From: Olsenella_K sp051878835
Lineage (GTDB): Bacteria > Actinomycetota > Coriobacteriia > Coriobacteriales > Atopobiaceae
Length of the DNA: 53,130 nucleotides
Direction of reading: 5' to 3'
Assembly: GCA_051878835.1 (NCBI GenBank)
Contig: JBJEKW010000037.1
Location: 1 to 53,130, forward strand
Part shown: positions 16,304 to 24,235 of the stretch, in pieces
Numbering within the stretch: position 1 is the first letter of the stretch
How the letters are laid out: each line of letters begins with the position of its first letter
Notes under the pieces: model-generated
Database searches by the model: none
Told to the model about the DNA's origin: nothing
What the model saw: only the letters and a program-made list of their open reading frames with translations
Position numbers and translations under genes: made by a program

Positions 16304-17178
16304 TGTCACAGCAGGAAAACAGCACGAATGCCTCCGGAAGGCGCATGGGCGCCCTGTACCAGGAGCACCTGATGCTGGACGCCAACTTCGGGCAGGGGCT
16401 CAACGGCGTTGCGGTCCCCCAGTCGTACGGTGACGGCAGGGGAGAGCTCGAGGCTTTCGAGAAGGGCGCTGCCCTTTGCGACCTCAGCGGCATGTACGTT
16501 CGCATGATGAGCGGGGACTGCGCCCCGTCATTTGCGCGGACCGCGTTCGCGGGCACGGACCTTCGCGTGGGGTCATGCTCGTTCGAGGCGGTCCTGACGG
16601 GCGACGGCGCCGTGACGTCGGTACCGCTTCTGGCGCGTACCGGGGACTCGGAGTATGCCGTGTGCGACCTATCTGGGCGCTGCGAGGCGCTGGAGGCGTG
16701 GCTGGGCTTTCTGGCCCAGGTCAGCCAGAGGGGCGTCACGCCGTTCGCAGGGCTTGTGCGCGAGGACGTGGACGACCGCATGACGCCGCTTCTGCTGTGG
16801 GGCCGCACGGCCGAGCGCACGCTGGCAGACTATGTGCCCCACAGCTCGGGCCTGCCCGCTCCGGGATGCGTGTGCGCCTGCGCGCTGGACGGTAGGATCC
16901 ATGTCCTGGCAATGGCGCCTGACCTGGGGGCCCTGTCGGCATACCTACTGCTGGTCCCCTCGAACCAGGCGCGTGTGCTGTGGAGGTCGCTCCTCTCGTT
17001 CGAGGAGGTGCGCCCGGTGGGGATGGATGCGCTGCGGCGGCAGCTGTTGCGTGACCTGCCCTGGGCTGGCCTCCTGCAGGGTAGCGACCGCATCGTGATG
17101 GACGACAAGCAGCTGCTAAGCTACGGTTTGGTGCGCCAGACGAACGACTTCGTGGGTGCCAGGGGGCTGCGCCCGTAG
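16303..17178 (+). CDS. GcvT/YgfZ-fold folate-binding-like protein
   Basis: The 291-residue product matches the aminomethyltransferase (GcvT) fold. The opening LYQEHLMLDANFG...AVPQSYGDGRGELEAFEKGA, then LCDLSGMYVRMMSGDCAPSFARTAF, follows the GcvT pattern LYxxHxxLGA...EHxAVRxxAGLFDVSHMG with a folate-side tail. Sequence drift is strong, and the residues needed for glycine cleavage are not convincingly retained, so a YgfZ-like or novel role is possible. It overlaps the D,D-carboxypeptidase stop by one base (ATG at 16303) or by four if a GTG at 16300 is used; GGGGA upstream suits either. No glycine-cleavage partners (gcvH, gcvP) are nearby. The call of fold is moderately sure, the function open. 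Confidence 0.6.
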   Translation: MSQQENSTNASGRRMGALYQEHLMLDANFGQGLNGVAVPQSYGDGRGELEAFEKGAALCDLSGMYVRMMSGDCAPSFARTAFAGTDLRVGSCSFEAVLTGDGAVTSVPLLARTGDSEYAVCDLSGRCEALEAWLGFLAQVSQRGVTPFAGLVREDVDDRMTPLLLWGRTAERTLADYVPHSSGLPAPGCVCACALDGRIHVLAMAPDLGALSAYLLLVPSNQARVLWRSLLSFEEVRPVGMDALRRQLLRDLPWAGLLQGSDRIVMDDKQLLSYGLVRQTNDFVGARGLRP

Positions 17179-17209
17179 CAACTAGACGTCGCAAGCAGAG
17201 GAGCCGGCA

Positions 17210-17590
17210 ATGAAGTATGCCATCAACGCCCACGAGGCACCCGATGCCATAGGGCCGTACTCGCAGGGGACCACGGCTGGCAGGCTGGTGTTCACCTCCG
17301 GGCAGGTTGCCGTGGACCCCGAAGAGCCTCACAGGCTGATTGAGGGCGACGCGGCGGCGCAGGCCAGCCGGATCATCGACATCATCGAGACCATACTGGC
17401 CGAAGTGGGCTGCTCGCTTTCGGACGTCGCCCAGACTACGCTGTACCTGACGGACGGCAACGACCTCGATGCGGTAAACCAGGTGTACGCGGAGCGGTTC
17501 GTCAGCCCGGCGCCCGCCCGCAGCGTGGTGGTCGTGAGCCAGCTGCCCCTCGGCGCTCGTGTAGAAATGGACTGCGTCGCATGCCGTTAG
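17210..17590 (+). CDS. RidA-family enamine/imine deaminase
   Basis: RidA proteins hydrolyse reactive enamines and imines such as 2-aminoacrylate released by PLP enzymes. The 126-residue length fits the family trimer subunit. Conserved pieces are IGPYSQG near residue 14, LVFTSGQVAVDP, and PARSVVVVSQLPLGARVEMDCVA with the carboxylate-binding Arg104 and the acidic residue before the end. GAGGAG precedes the ATG. It lies 31 bases after the GcvT-like gene and is probably co-transcribed with it. Confidence 0.9.
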   Translation: MKYAINAHEAPDAIGPYSQGTTAGRLVFTSGQVAVDPEEPHRLIEGDAAAQASRIIDIIETILAEVGCSLSDVAQTTLYLTDGNDLDAVNQVYAERFVSPAPARSVVVVSQLPLGARVEMDCVACR

Positions 17591-17593
17591 CGG

Positions 17594-17599
17594 TATGAT
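17594..17599 (+). promoter_or_regulatory. Possible -10 element for the FHA-MerR operon
   Basis: TATGAT lies 36 bases before the FHA start codon, directly after the RidA stop. No good -35 is seen at 16-18 bases upstream. Confidence 0.3.
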
Positions 17600-17635
17600 G
17601 TAGGTTGTAACGAACTTTCGATTGGAGATTCGCAC

Positions 17636-18058
17636 ATGCAGCCCAACAACAACATGGGTGCCACCGAGATATTCCGGATGCCGTCCTCTGACGCCACCAT
17701 ACCCGATCTCATGGGCGCAAACGTGCCCGCCAGTCCCACCCTCACCATCGTGAAGGGTCCCTCCACGGGAAAGACGTTCCAGCTGAGTGGCCCCGAGGTT
17801 TCCCTCGGCCGCGACCCGCACAGCGACGTGTACCTGAACGACATGACCGTCTCGCGCAAGCATGCCCGCATGGACATCTCCAACGTTGCGCGCGGCGTTG
17901 CCTCCATCGAGGACCTCGGCTCCCTGAACGGCACCTGGGTCGACGGAGCCATCGTGAACAAGGCCCTTCTGAAGGATGGCTCCACCATCCAGATTGGCAC
18001 GTTCCGCATGGTATTCCACACCAACCGCCGCCCCATGAGGGTGGAGACCGGCGCATAG
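17636..18058 (+). CDS. FHA-domain protein, GarA/OdhI-like
   Basis: The 140-residue protein has a short N-terminal tail and one forkhead-associated domain (about 35-128). FHA hallmarks are visible: VSLGRDPHSDVYLND, then VSRKHARMD and DLGSLNGTWVDG, which bind phosphothreonine. Size, domain order and the following MerR gene match mycobacterial GarA and corynebacterial OdhI, which switch 2-oxoglutarate metabolism when a serine/threonine kinase phosphorylates a threonine in the tail. Here the tail reads GATEIFRMP with Thr10, resembling the ETTSVF switch motif but with a single Thr. The metabolic partner in this organism is unknown. TTGGAG precedes the ATG. The stop is one base from the next start. 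Confidence 0.85.
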   Translation: MQPNNNMGATEIFRMPSSDATIPDLMGANVPASPTLTIVKGPSTGKTFQLSGPEVSLGRDPHSDVYLNDMTVSRKHARMDISNVARGVASIEDLGSLNGTWVDGAIVNKALLKDGSTIQIGTFRMVFHTNRRPMRVETGA

Positions 18059-18059
18059 C

Positions 18060-18845
18060 ATGCCGGACGCGGGCTACCTCACCATAGGCAAGGTCGTCGC
18101 CAGACTGCAGCCAAAATACCCCGACCTGTCCGTCTCGAAGGTTCGCTACCTCGAGGAGGAGGGCCTTCTGAACCCGTCGAGGACTCCCGGCGGGTACAGG
18201 CTGTACTCCCAGCACGACGTCAGGCAGCTCGAGACCATCCTGTACCTGCAAAAAACGCGCTTCATGCCGCTGCAGGTCATAAAGGAGGAGCTGCAGAAGG
18301 CCGAGGACGGCAGGGGAGAGCTCATGACCCCCGCCTCCGGCTCGTCCGCGCATGCCTCGCTCTCCGACCTTCCAGCGCCCACGATTCCGGACGAGGACGT
18401 GGACAGCGAGGAGGTTCTCAGCAAGTTCCATCCCATCGACCGCATGCCCGAGCTTCTGGGCGTCTCGGTCAGCTTCGTGCGCCAGCTCTCCGAGGCCGGC
18501 GTCATCACCACCAGGCGCTCGCCCAGGGGTCGCGATCTCGTGGACGGGAGGGACTTCTCGCTCATCCGCGCCTGCAACGAGCTGTCGCGCTATGGCATCC
18601 TTCCAAAGAACCTGCGCTGGTACGTGCAGGCCGCCAACCGCGAGAGCGGCACGTTCCAGCAGGCGCTCACCGTGTACGGCCGAAAGGCCGCCGGCGAGGT
18701 CGTACAGAACGACGAGCAGCGCGCCCAGCAGGACCAGGCCCTATCCAACATGCTGGCGCTCACCGACAAGGTGCGCGACACGCTGATTCGGCGCCGCCTG
18801 AAGGCCCCCGCCTCCGACGAGCACCACGACGAAAGGCGCACCTAG
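18060..18845 (+). CDS. MerR-family regulator, FtsR-like (partner of the FHA gene)
   Basis: This 261-residue protein starts with a MerR helix-turn-helix (about 5-80: LTIGKVVARL, VRYLEEEGLLNPSRTPGGYR, YSQHDVRQLETILYLQ). A second HTH-like segment spans about 118-180 (LLGVSVSFVRQLSEAGVI). The tail is helical and charged and could mediate dimerisation. It lacks the cysteines of metal-sensing MerR proteins. The gene directly follows the FHA gene (one base between stop and start), the same order as garA-Rv1828 in mycobacteria and odhI-ftsR in corynebacteria. FtsR activates ftsZ there; a cell-division role here is inference from gene order. The ATG at 18060 is the only sensible start. Confidence 0.85.
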   Translation: MPDAGYLTIGKVVARLQPKYPDLSVSKVRYLEEEGLLNPSRTPGGYRLYSQHDVRQLETILYLQKTRFMPLQVIKEELQKAEDGRGELMTPASGSSAHASLSDLPAPTIPDEDVDSEEVLSKFHPIDRMPELLGVSVSFVRQLSEAGVITTRRSPRGRDLVDGRDFSLIRACNELSRYGILPKNLRWYVQAANRESGTFQQALTVYGRKAAGEVVQNDEQRAQQDQALSNMLALTDKVRDTLIRRRLKAPASDEHHDERRT

Positions 18846-18953
18846 CGCCTGCGGTGGCACTGGAACCGTCTGGGTCCAGCGTCGCCCGTACCTGGGTTTT
18901 CTGGCCCTGGCATCGAGTGTGCCTGGGCTTTTACCTTCGAGAAAGGACCGCAC

Positions 18954-19487
18954 GTGTCGAACTTCAACTACGAGGACCTCATCGTGGACATCCCCGACTA
19001 CCCCGAGCCGGGCGTCGTGTTCAAAGACATCACGCCCCTGCTGGCCGACCCCCAGGGCCTGGGCTCCGTCATCGACGACATCGCAGACCACTTCATGAAG
19101 CGCGGCATCACCAAGGTCGTCGGCGCCGAGGCCCGCGGCTTTTTGGTGGGCGCTCCCGTGGCCTACCGCCTGGGCGCCGGCTTCGTGCCCGCCCGCAAGC
19201 CCGGAAAGCTGCCCCGCGACGTCTACAAGCAGTCCTACGCGCTCGAGTACGGCACCGACACGCTCGAGATGCACAAGGACGCCATGGGTCCCGACGACAG
19301 GGTCCTCATCGTGGACGACCTCATCGCCACGGGCGGCACCGCGCTTGCCACGGCAAAGCTGTGCGAGCAGACCGGCGCCAAGGTCGAGGGCTTCTCGTTC
19401 ATCCTGGAGCTGGCCTTCCTGAACCCGCGCGACGTCATCGCCAAGGAGTACCCGCAGGAGATGTACACCCTCGTGCAGGTGAAGTAG
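18954..19487 (+). CDS. apt: Adenine phosphoribosyltransferase
   Basis: Apt salvages adenine to AMP using PRPP in the cytoplasm. The 177-residue length is standard. The N-terminal block is IPDYPEPGVVFKDITPLL. The adenine-side piece is GAEARGFLVGAPVA, and RKPGKLPRD is the flexible catalytic loop region. The PRPP loop VLIVDDLIATGGTA spans residues 117-130. The start is a GTG at 18954 preceded by AAAGGA. A Rho-independent terminator follows, so it ends a unit. About 110 gene-free bases separate it from the MerR gene. In many bacteria apt sits beside relA; here it does not. Confidence 0.95.
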   Translation: MSNFNYEDLIVDIPDYPEPGVVFKDITPLLADPQGLGSVIDDIADHFMKRGITKVVGAEARGFLVGAPVAYRLGAGFVPARKPGKLPRDVYKQSYALEYGTDTLEMHKDAMGPDDRVLIVDDLIATGGTALATAKLCEQTGAKVEGFSFILELAFLNPRDVIAKEYPQEMYTLVQVK

Positions 19488-19513
19488 CTGCTAGTTTCTT
19501 GATAGCGCATACT

Positions 19514-19552
19514 GGTGACCGGGCTGCATCTTGCGGCTCGGTCACCTTTTTT
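19514..19552 (+). terminator. Terminator after apt
   Basis: GGTGACCG (19514-19521) pairs with CGGTCACC (19539-19546), extended by inner G-C pairs, then TTTTTT. Confidence 0.9.
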
Positions 19553-19578
19553 GCGAAAGTTAGCCTTGGGCGTATGCT
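19551..19578 (+). promoter_or_regulatory. Possible promoter of the ClC gene
   Basis: TTGCGA (19551-19556) and TATGCT (19573-19578) are 16 bases apart, directly after the apt terminator and 12 bases before the start codon. Confidence 0.4.
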
Positions 19579-19590
19579 ATAGGAGGACGC

Positions 19591-21333
19591 ATGGGCGCCC
19601 AAGGTCGATGTGGAGATGTTCGAATGACAAGTTCTAGAGGCCAAGAAGACCAGGAGGCAGGGAAGTCCGCCAGCCGTGCGGACGATGGTTCCGGCAGGTC
19701 GGCTCACACGGGCTTTCGCCACCACCGCTCGGGTCGTGAGCGCGCCTCGCTCATAGGCCAGAGGATGTCGCGCCGGTTCCAGGTCAGCCTGGTTGCCGAC
19801 GGCGCGCTCGTCGGGCTCTTTGGCGGCGGCGTGGTCACGCTGTATCGCTACTGCCTGAGCCATGCCGAGACGCTCCTGAGGTCCATCACGGGCTATGCCG
19901 CAGGCCATCCGCTGCTTGTGGCCCTGTGGTTCGTGGTGCTGGCCGTCGTTTGCGTGGTCGTGTGCCGCCTCATGGTGTGGGAGCCCTACACGCAGGGCTC
20001 GGGCATACCCCAGGTGGACGCCGAGGTGGCCGGAAGGATAGACATGCCTTGGTACCGCGTGCTGGGCGCCAAATTCGTAGAGGGCACCCTGTGCGCCTTC
20101 GGCGGCCTCTCGCTGGGCCGCGAGGGCCCCAGCGTGCAGCTGGGCGGCATGGCCGGCAAGGCGGCCTCGAAGCTTTTGCACAAGGGCCGCGGAGACGAGC
20201 GCCTGCTGGTGACCTGCGGTGCTGCCGCGGGCATGTCTGCCGCGTTCCATGCACCGCTGACGGGCGTGCTCTTTGCCATCGAGGAGATACACAAGGAGTT
20301 CACCGCGCCGCTGATCATCTCGGTCATGGCGGCGTCGGTCGTCTCCGACTTCCTGGTCTCGCAGGTCCTGGGAGTCCAGCCCGTCATCCGTCTGACGTTC
20401 CTGAACGACATACCGCACCTGGACTACCTCATAGTGCTGGTCATGGGCGTCTACTGCGGCCTTCTGGGCGCACTGCACAACAAGGGGATGTTCGCCTGCC
20501 AGGACAAGCTGTACGGTCGCATAAAGAAGCACGTGCCGTACGCGCGCCTGGCGATTCCGTTCGCGCTGGCCGGCGTCGTGGCGTTCACGTTCCCCGAGCT
20601 CATGTGCGGCGGCGACGCCATCTTCGACGAGCTCCTGAACCCCGGCGCCCTCTCGCTGGCGGCCATAGCGGCGCTTCTGGTGGGCAAGTACCTCTTTACC
20701 ACCATGAGCTTCGCGTCGGGCGCCCCCGGCGGCACGCTGTTCCCGCTCGTTGTGATGGGCTCGCTTGCAGGTGCGCTGTTTGGCCTGGTCACGGGCCATT
20801 TCCTGGGCAGCCCCACCGCCTATGAGAACAGCTTCATCGTGCTGGGCATCGCGGGCCTGTTTGCGTCCGTCGTGAGGGCGCCCGTGACGGCCGTCGTCTT
20901 GGTGTTCGAGCTCACGGGCAGCCTGGACGCGCTTTTGGCCACGTCCATCGTGTCCATCGTGTCCTACGTCACGGCCAACCTGCTGCGCGTTGACCCGTTC
21001 TACGAGCACCTGTACGCGCGCCTGATTGGCGTCACGCCAGACGACCCCAGCGTGAACGGCCAGCCCGGCGAGAAGACCATAAAGAGCTACACCATCGGCG
21101 CCGGCAGCCAGCTGGAGGGCAAGCTCATCCGCGACGTCGACTGGCCCGAAAGCACGCTGGTCGTCTCGATTCAGCGCGGCGACGAGGAGCTTTTGCCCAA
21201 GGGCGACACGCGGCTCATGGCGTTGGACGAGATGCTGGTGCTCATGAACCTGCGTGACGAGGACGAGGCGAACCAGACGCTCAGACGCCTTTCCAGACCG
21301 TCGGTCGGTACCTCGTGGATGCCTGGACCATAA
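19591..21333 (+). CDS. ClC-family chloride/proton antiporter with C-terminal TrkA_C-like domain
   Basis: The 580-residue protein has a basic, disordered N-terminus (about 60 residues), a ClC membrane core (about 65-475), and a cytoplasmic end (about 490-565) resembling a TrkA_C ligand domain. The three ion-pathway motifs are present: GSGIPQVDA, GREGPSVQLG with the gating glutamate, and GGTLFPLVVMG. The internal proton glutamate is also kept (FAIEEIHKEF), which marks an exchanger rather than a channel. The C-terminal domain likely senses a small ligand. AGGAGG lies just before the ATG at 19591, which decides the start over the ATG at 19624. It has its own promoter and terminator. Confidence 0.9.
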   Translation: MGAQGRCGDVRMTSSRGQEDQEAGKSASRADDGSGRSAHTGFRHHRSGRERASLIGQRMSRRFQVSLVADGALVGLFGGGVVTLYRYCLSHAETLLRSITGYAAGHPLLVALWFVVLAVVCVVVCRLMVWEPYTQGSGIPQVDAEVAGRIDMPWYRVLGAKFVEGTLCAFGGLSLGREGPSVQLGGMAGKAASKLLHKGRGDERLLVTCGAAAGMSAAFHAPLTGVLFAIEEIHKEFTAPLIISVMAASVVSDFLVSQVLGVQPVIRLTFLNDIPHLDYLIVLVMGVYCGLLGALHNKGMFACQDKLYGRIKKHVPYARLAIPFALAGVVAFTFPELMCGGDAIFDELLNPGALSLAAIAALLVGKYLFTTMSFASGAPGGTLFPLVVMGSLAGALFGLVTGHFLGSPTAYENSFIVLGIAGLFASVVRAPVTAVVLVFELTGSLDALLATSIVSIVSYVTANLLRVDPFYEHLYARLIGVTPDDPSVNGQPGEKTIKSYTIGAGSQLEGKLIRDVDWPESTLVVSIQRGDEELLPKGDTRLMALDEMLVLMNLRDEDEANQTLRRLSRPSVGTSWMPGP

Positions 21334-21355
21334 GGTCCCAGAAAAAGCCTTACGC

Positions 21356-21400
21356 GGCCTCTCAGCGTCTCGTTTTTGGCGCCGAGGGGCCGTTCTTTTA
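21356..21400 (+). terminator. Terminator after the ClC gene
   Basis: GGCCTCTCAGCG (21356-21367) pairs with CGCCGAGGGGCC (21380-21391) with one mismatch and one G-U, then GTTCTTTTA. Confidence 0.8.
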
Positions 21401-21570
21401 TGGATGTACGCTACTGGCGGCAGTTTGTCGGATGAGCCGCAGGCTAGCAGCGTCGACGATTATGCGCATTCGAAGGCAAGGGCGCGGACTGGGCGGAACC
21501 GACCGGGGGACAGGCGCGTATGCGTTCTGACGGCTCGACTTTACATAAGATATATTATCGTATAAGTACA

Positions 21571-21605
21571 GGAAAAGAAGAGCGGGGGAGCCGGAACTCC
21601 CCCGC
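21571..21605 (-). terminator. Terminator after trxB
   Basis: On the minus strand GCGGGGGAG and CTCCCCCGC (21597-21605 with 21582-21590) form a 9-bp stem with a 6-base loop, followed by TCTTCTTTTCC. Confidence 0.85.
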
Positions 21606-21664
21606 ACCTGTAGTCTTGCACCTGCCGACGTTGATCCTGTGTCGCGGCCGTGGCCTTCGGTGGA

Positions 21665-22609
21665 TTAGCCCTCGACGGGCTGGCCCAGAAACGCGGCGAC
21701 GCTGGTGGCCGCGATGGCGCCGTCGGAGGCCGCCGTGATAATCTGGCGCAGCGGCTTCTGGCGAAGGTCGCCCGCGACGAAGAGGCCCGGCGTGCGCGTC
21801 TGCATGCGCTCGTTCGAAAGCACGTAGCCGTGGTCGTCCAGGTCCACGAGATCCTTCACGAGGCTCGTGGCAGGCACGCGGCCCACGAACACAAAGATGC
21901 CGAACGAGCCCTCGTCGAAGGTCTCCTGCGTCAGCCTGGAGGTCGTGTTGTCCCTGAAGGTAATCGTGGACGGAAGCTCATCGCCCTCGACCTTCGTGAT
22001 GGAGGTGTTGAACCTGACCTCGACCTTCGGGTTGTTCTGGATCTCGCGCGCGACCGAGGCCTGGGCCCTCAGGTGGTCCTTGCGCACCACCATGGTGACC
22101 TTGCTGGCGAACTTCGTCAGGAACAGCGCCTCCTCTGCGGCCGAGTTGCCGCCGCCGACGACGAAGACCTGCTTGCTGCGGTAGAACATGCCGTCGCACG
22201 TGGCGCAGTACGACACGCCGTGCCCTCCGAAGCGCTCCTCGCCGTCGAACCCCGCATGCCTGGGCGTGGCGCCTCCCGCCAGGATGAGCGCCTTCGAGCG
22301 GTACGTGTCCTGGGCGGCCTGCACCTGGAACTCCTGGCCGTCGTAGGACACCTTGCGCACGGTGTCCATCGTGATGGTGGCGCCCAGGGACTCGGCCTGC
22401 GAACGCATGGCGTCGGTCAGGCTGAAGCCGTCCGTGTGGGGCACGCCGGGATAGTTGTCAACCTCGCTCGTCAGGATGACCTGGCCGCCCACTGCCTCCT
22501 GCTCCAGGACGACCGTGTCCAGAAGGGCCCTCTGGGCATAGATGGATGCGGAAAGTCCGGCAGGGCCGGCGCCTATGATCGTAAGGTCGTGAAGCTTCTC
22601 GTTGCTCAT
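21665..22609 (-). CDS. trxB: Thioredoxin reductase (NADPH), FAD flavoprotein
   Basis: TrxB passes electrons from NADPH through FAD and a redox disulfide to thioredoxin. The 314-residue protein shows the FAD dinucleotide loop GAGPAG (13-18), the redox pair CATC at 135-138, the NADPH loop VGGGNSAAEEA (151-161), and the FAD-closing block GLFVAGDLRQKPLRQIITAA near the end. Length and spacing are normal for the low-mass bacterial enzyme. The ATG at 22609 was chosen with GGAG 6 bases before it; a TTG at 22621 would add four residues. It has its own promoter and terminator. No thioredoxin gene is adjacent. Confidence 0.95.
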   Translation of the reverse strand: MSNEKLHDLTIIGAGPAGLSASIYAQRALLDTVVLEQEAVGGQVILTSEVDNYPGVPHTDGFSLTDAMRSQAESLGATITMDTVRKVSYDGQEFQVQAAQDTYRSKALILAGGATPRHAGFDGEERFGGHGVSYCATCDGMFYRSKQVFVVGGGNSAAEEALFLTKFASKVTMVVRKDHLRAQASVAREIQNNPKVEVRFNTSITKVEGDELPSTITFRDNTTSRLTQETFDEGSFGIFVFVGRVPATSLVKDLVDLDDHGYVLSNERMQTRTPGLFVAGDLRQKPLRQIITAASDGAIAATSVAAFLGQPVEG

Positions 22610-22639
22610 GTCCTTCTCCAATCTGTATTGTATGCAATC

Positions 22640-22669
22640 TATTTATGCCCTTTGGCTCACCCCTGTCAA
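22640..22669 (-). promoter_or_regulatory. trxB promoter
   Basis: A consensus TTGACA at 22664-22669 is followed after 18 bases by TAAATA (22640-22645), about 30 bases before the trxB start codon. TACAAT just downstream is an alternative -10. Confidence 0.55.
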
Positions 22670-22702
22670 ATACCACCACATAACTTGCATTTTGGGTAAG
22701 AA

Positions 22703-22736
22703 CAGAGGGGCCGGGCTGCGGTGCCCGACCCCTCTG
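22703..22736 (-). terminator. Terminator after the uracil permease gene
   Basis: On the minus strand CAGAGGGG/CCCCTCTG and CGGGC/GCCCG stack into a long stem, followed by TTCTTACC. The U-tract is weak. Confidence 0.65.
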
Positions 22737-22843
22737 TGTGATGTTGTATATGCGCAGGTCAGAGCTATTAAACGCTCACATTGGCCTCTATGCGCAGACG
22801 GTATCAACTCCGCGAAGCGCTCAGGTTGTGGAGTGAACAGCAG

Positions 22844-24145
22844 CTAGTCCTGGGTGGCCTTGGAGGAAAGCTGAGGTTCCTCGGCGTCCTGGGAGCCCTT
22901 GGCACCAGGAAGGATGAGGTTCAGGATGACGCCGACGAGAGCGGACGTAGCCATACCGGGCAGCGTGTAGTTGCCGATGGGTATTGCGACGCCGGACGTC
23001 TCCATGCCGACGCCCAGGATGATGACGACGGAGGCAATCATGAGGTTGCGGTTCTGGTCGAAGTCCACCTTGTTCGTGACCAGCATGCGCAGGCCGTTGG
23101 AGGCGATGAGGCCGAACAGCAGGATGCTGACGCCGCCCATGACAGGCGTCGGAATCGAGCTGATGAAGGCCGCGAGCTTCGGGCAGAAGCCGCCCACCAG
23201 CAGGGCGAACCCTGCGGCGTACCAGAACACCTGCGTGGAGTAGACGCGCGTCACGCTCATGACGCCGATGTTCTCGGCATAGGTGGTCGTGGGTGGGCCA
23301 CCCAGGAAGCCCGAGACCAGCGTGGAGAGGCCGTCGCCAGCCAGGGAGCGCGGCAGCATGTCGCGGTAGTCCTTGCCCACGATCTCGCCCACGGCCAGAA
23401 GGTGGCCGATGTGCTCGATCACGACGACGAAGGCCACGGGGGCTATGAGCGCGACGGCGCCCATGTCGAACTGGGGCGTCTGAATGGGAGGCAGGCCGAT
23501 CCACGGCGCGTCGACGACGGGCTGGAAGTCGACGAGGCCGGCGAAGGACGCGACGACATAGCCCACGATGATTGCCAGAAGGATGGGCACGGTGCCCAGA
23601 AGGCCTCCCATGCTGGAGAATACGACCGCTGCCACCAGGGTGATGGCCGCCACGATGGCGCCCGTGGCCTGGAAGGACGTCGTGGACGAGTACAGGGCCA
23701 TCTTTACCGCCGTGGCCGAGAGACCGACGCCGATGACGACCATGACGGAGGCCACCAGGACCGGAGGCAGGATCCTGTCGAGCCAGCCCGTGCCCACGAG
23801 CTTGATGATGCCGGCGACGAGCAGGAACACGAGACCTGCCGCGACGACGCCAGATAGCGCCGTGTGAAGGCTGCCCGTGGCCGCGGTGGCGGCCAGGATG
23901 GGGCTGATGAAGGCGAATGAGCTGCCCAGGTAGCTGGGAATCTTTCGTTTGGTCACCAGCAGGTAAAGGATGGTGCCGATGCCCGAGCACATGATGGCGA
24001 CGTTCGGGTTCAGGCCCGTGAGGGCGGGAACCAGAACCGTCGAGCCAAACATGCTCATCATGTGCTGTATGCCCAGCGGGATGGCGCGTCCGACCGAGAC
24101 GCGGTCGTCCACCCCGATGATTTCGCGTTCGTGGCGTCTAGCCAT
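22844..24145 (-). CDS. uraA: Uracil permease, NCS2/NAT family
   Basis: The 433-residue carrier has fourteen hydrophobic segments in the NAT fold and imports uracil with protons. The signature region reads FLGGPPTTTYAENIGVMSVTRVYS, where the PPTTTYAENIG form and the TRVYS continuation fit uracil rather than xanthine carriers. The second substrate-binding helix has FVVVIEHIGHLLAVGEIVGKD with the conserved glutamate. The N-terminus RAIPLGIQHMMSMFGSTVLVP is also typical. GGGAGC precedes the ATG. A terminator stands before it and after it, so it is probably its own unit beside a purine permease gene. No pyrR or uracil-linked RNA leader was recognised upstream. Confidence 0.88.
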   Translation of the reverse strand: MARRHEREIIGVDDRVSVGRAIPLGIQHMMSMFGSTVLVPALTGLNPNVAIMCSGIGTILYLLVTKRKIPSYLGSSFAFISPILAATAATGSLHTALSGVVAAGLVFLLVAGIIKLVGTGWLDRILPPVLVASVMVVIGVGLSATAVKMALYSSTTSFQATGAIVAAITLVAAVVFSSMGGLLGTVPILLAIIVGYVVASFAGLVDFQPVVDAPWIGLPPIQTPQFDMGAVALIAPVAFVVVIEHIGHLLAVGEIVGKDYRDMLPRSLAGDGLSTLVSGFLGGPPTTTYAENIGVMSVTRVYSTQVFWYAAGFALLVGGFCPKLAAFISSIPTPVMGGVSILLFGLIASNGLRMLVTNKVDFDQNRNLMIASVVIILGVGMETSGVAIPIGNYTLPGMATSALVGVILNLILPGAKGSQDAEEPQLSSKATQD

Positions 24146-24172
24146 GCACGCTCCCTTCTGCTTGAGGTCCAG

Positions 24173-24206
24173 AAAAACGGAGCTCGGGCTGGATGCCCAA
24201 GCTCCG
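24173..24206 (-). terminator. Terminator after the purine permease gene
   Basis: On the minus strand CGGAGCT and GGGC pair with AGCTCCG and GCCC (24200-24206 with 24178-24184, one mismatch between), then TTTTTCTGG. Confidence 0.9.
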
Positions 24207-24235
24207 AGTGTTGCGCAAGTCAGGCTTCCAAGTCG

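Larger units (their letters stand above)
21334..21664. other. Gene-free stretch between convergent ClC and trxB genes
   Basis: The 331 bases hold the two terminators listed separately and, between them, sequence without a plausible gene. An AT-rich patch lies around 21541-21565. Short ORFs here lack ribosome sites. Confidence 0.7.
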
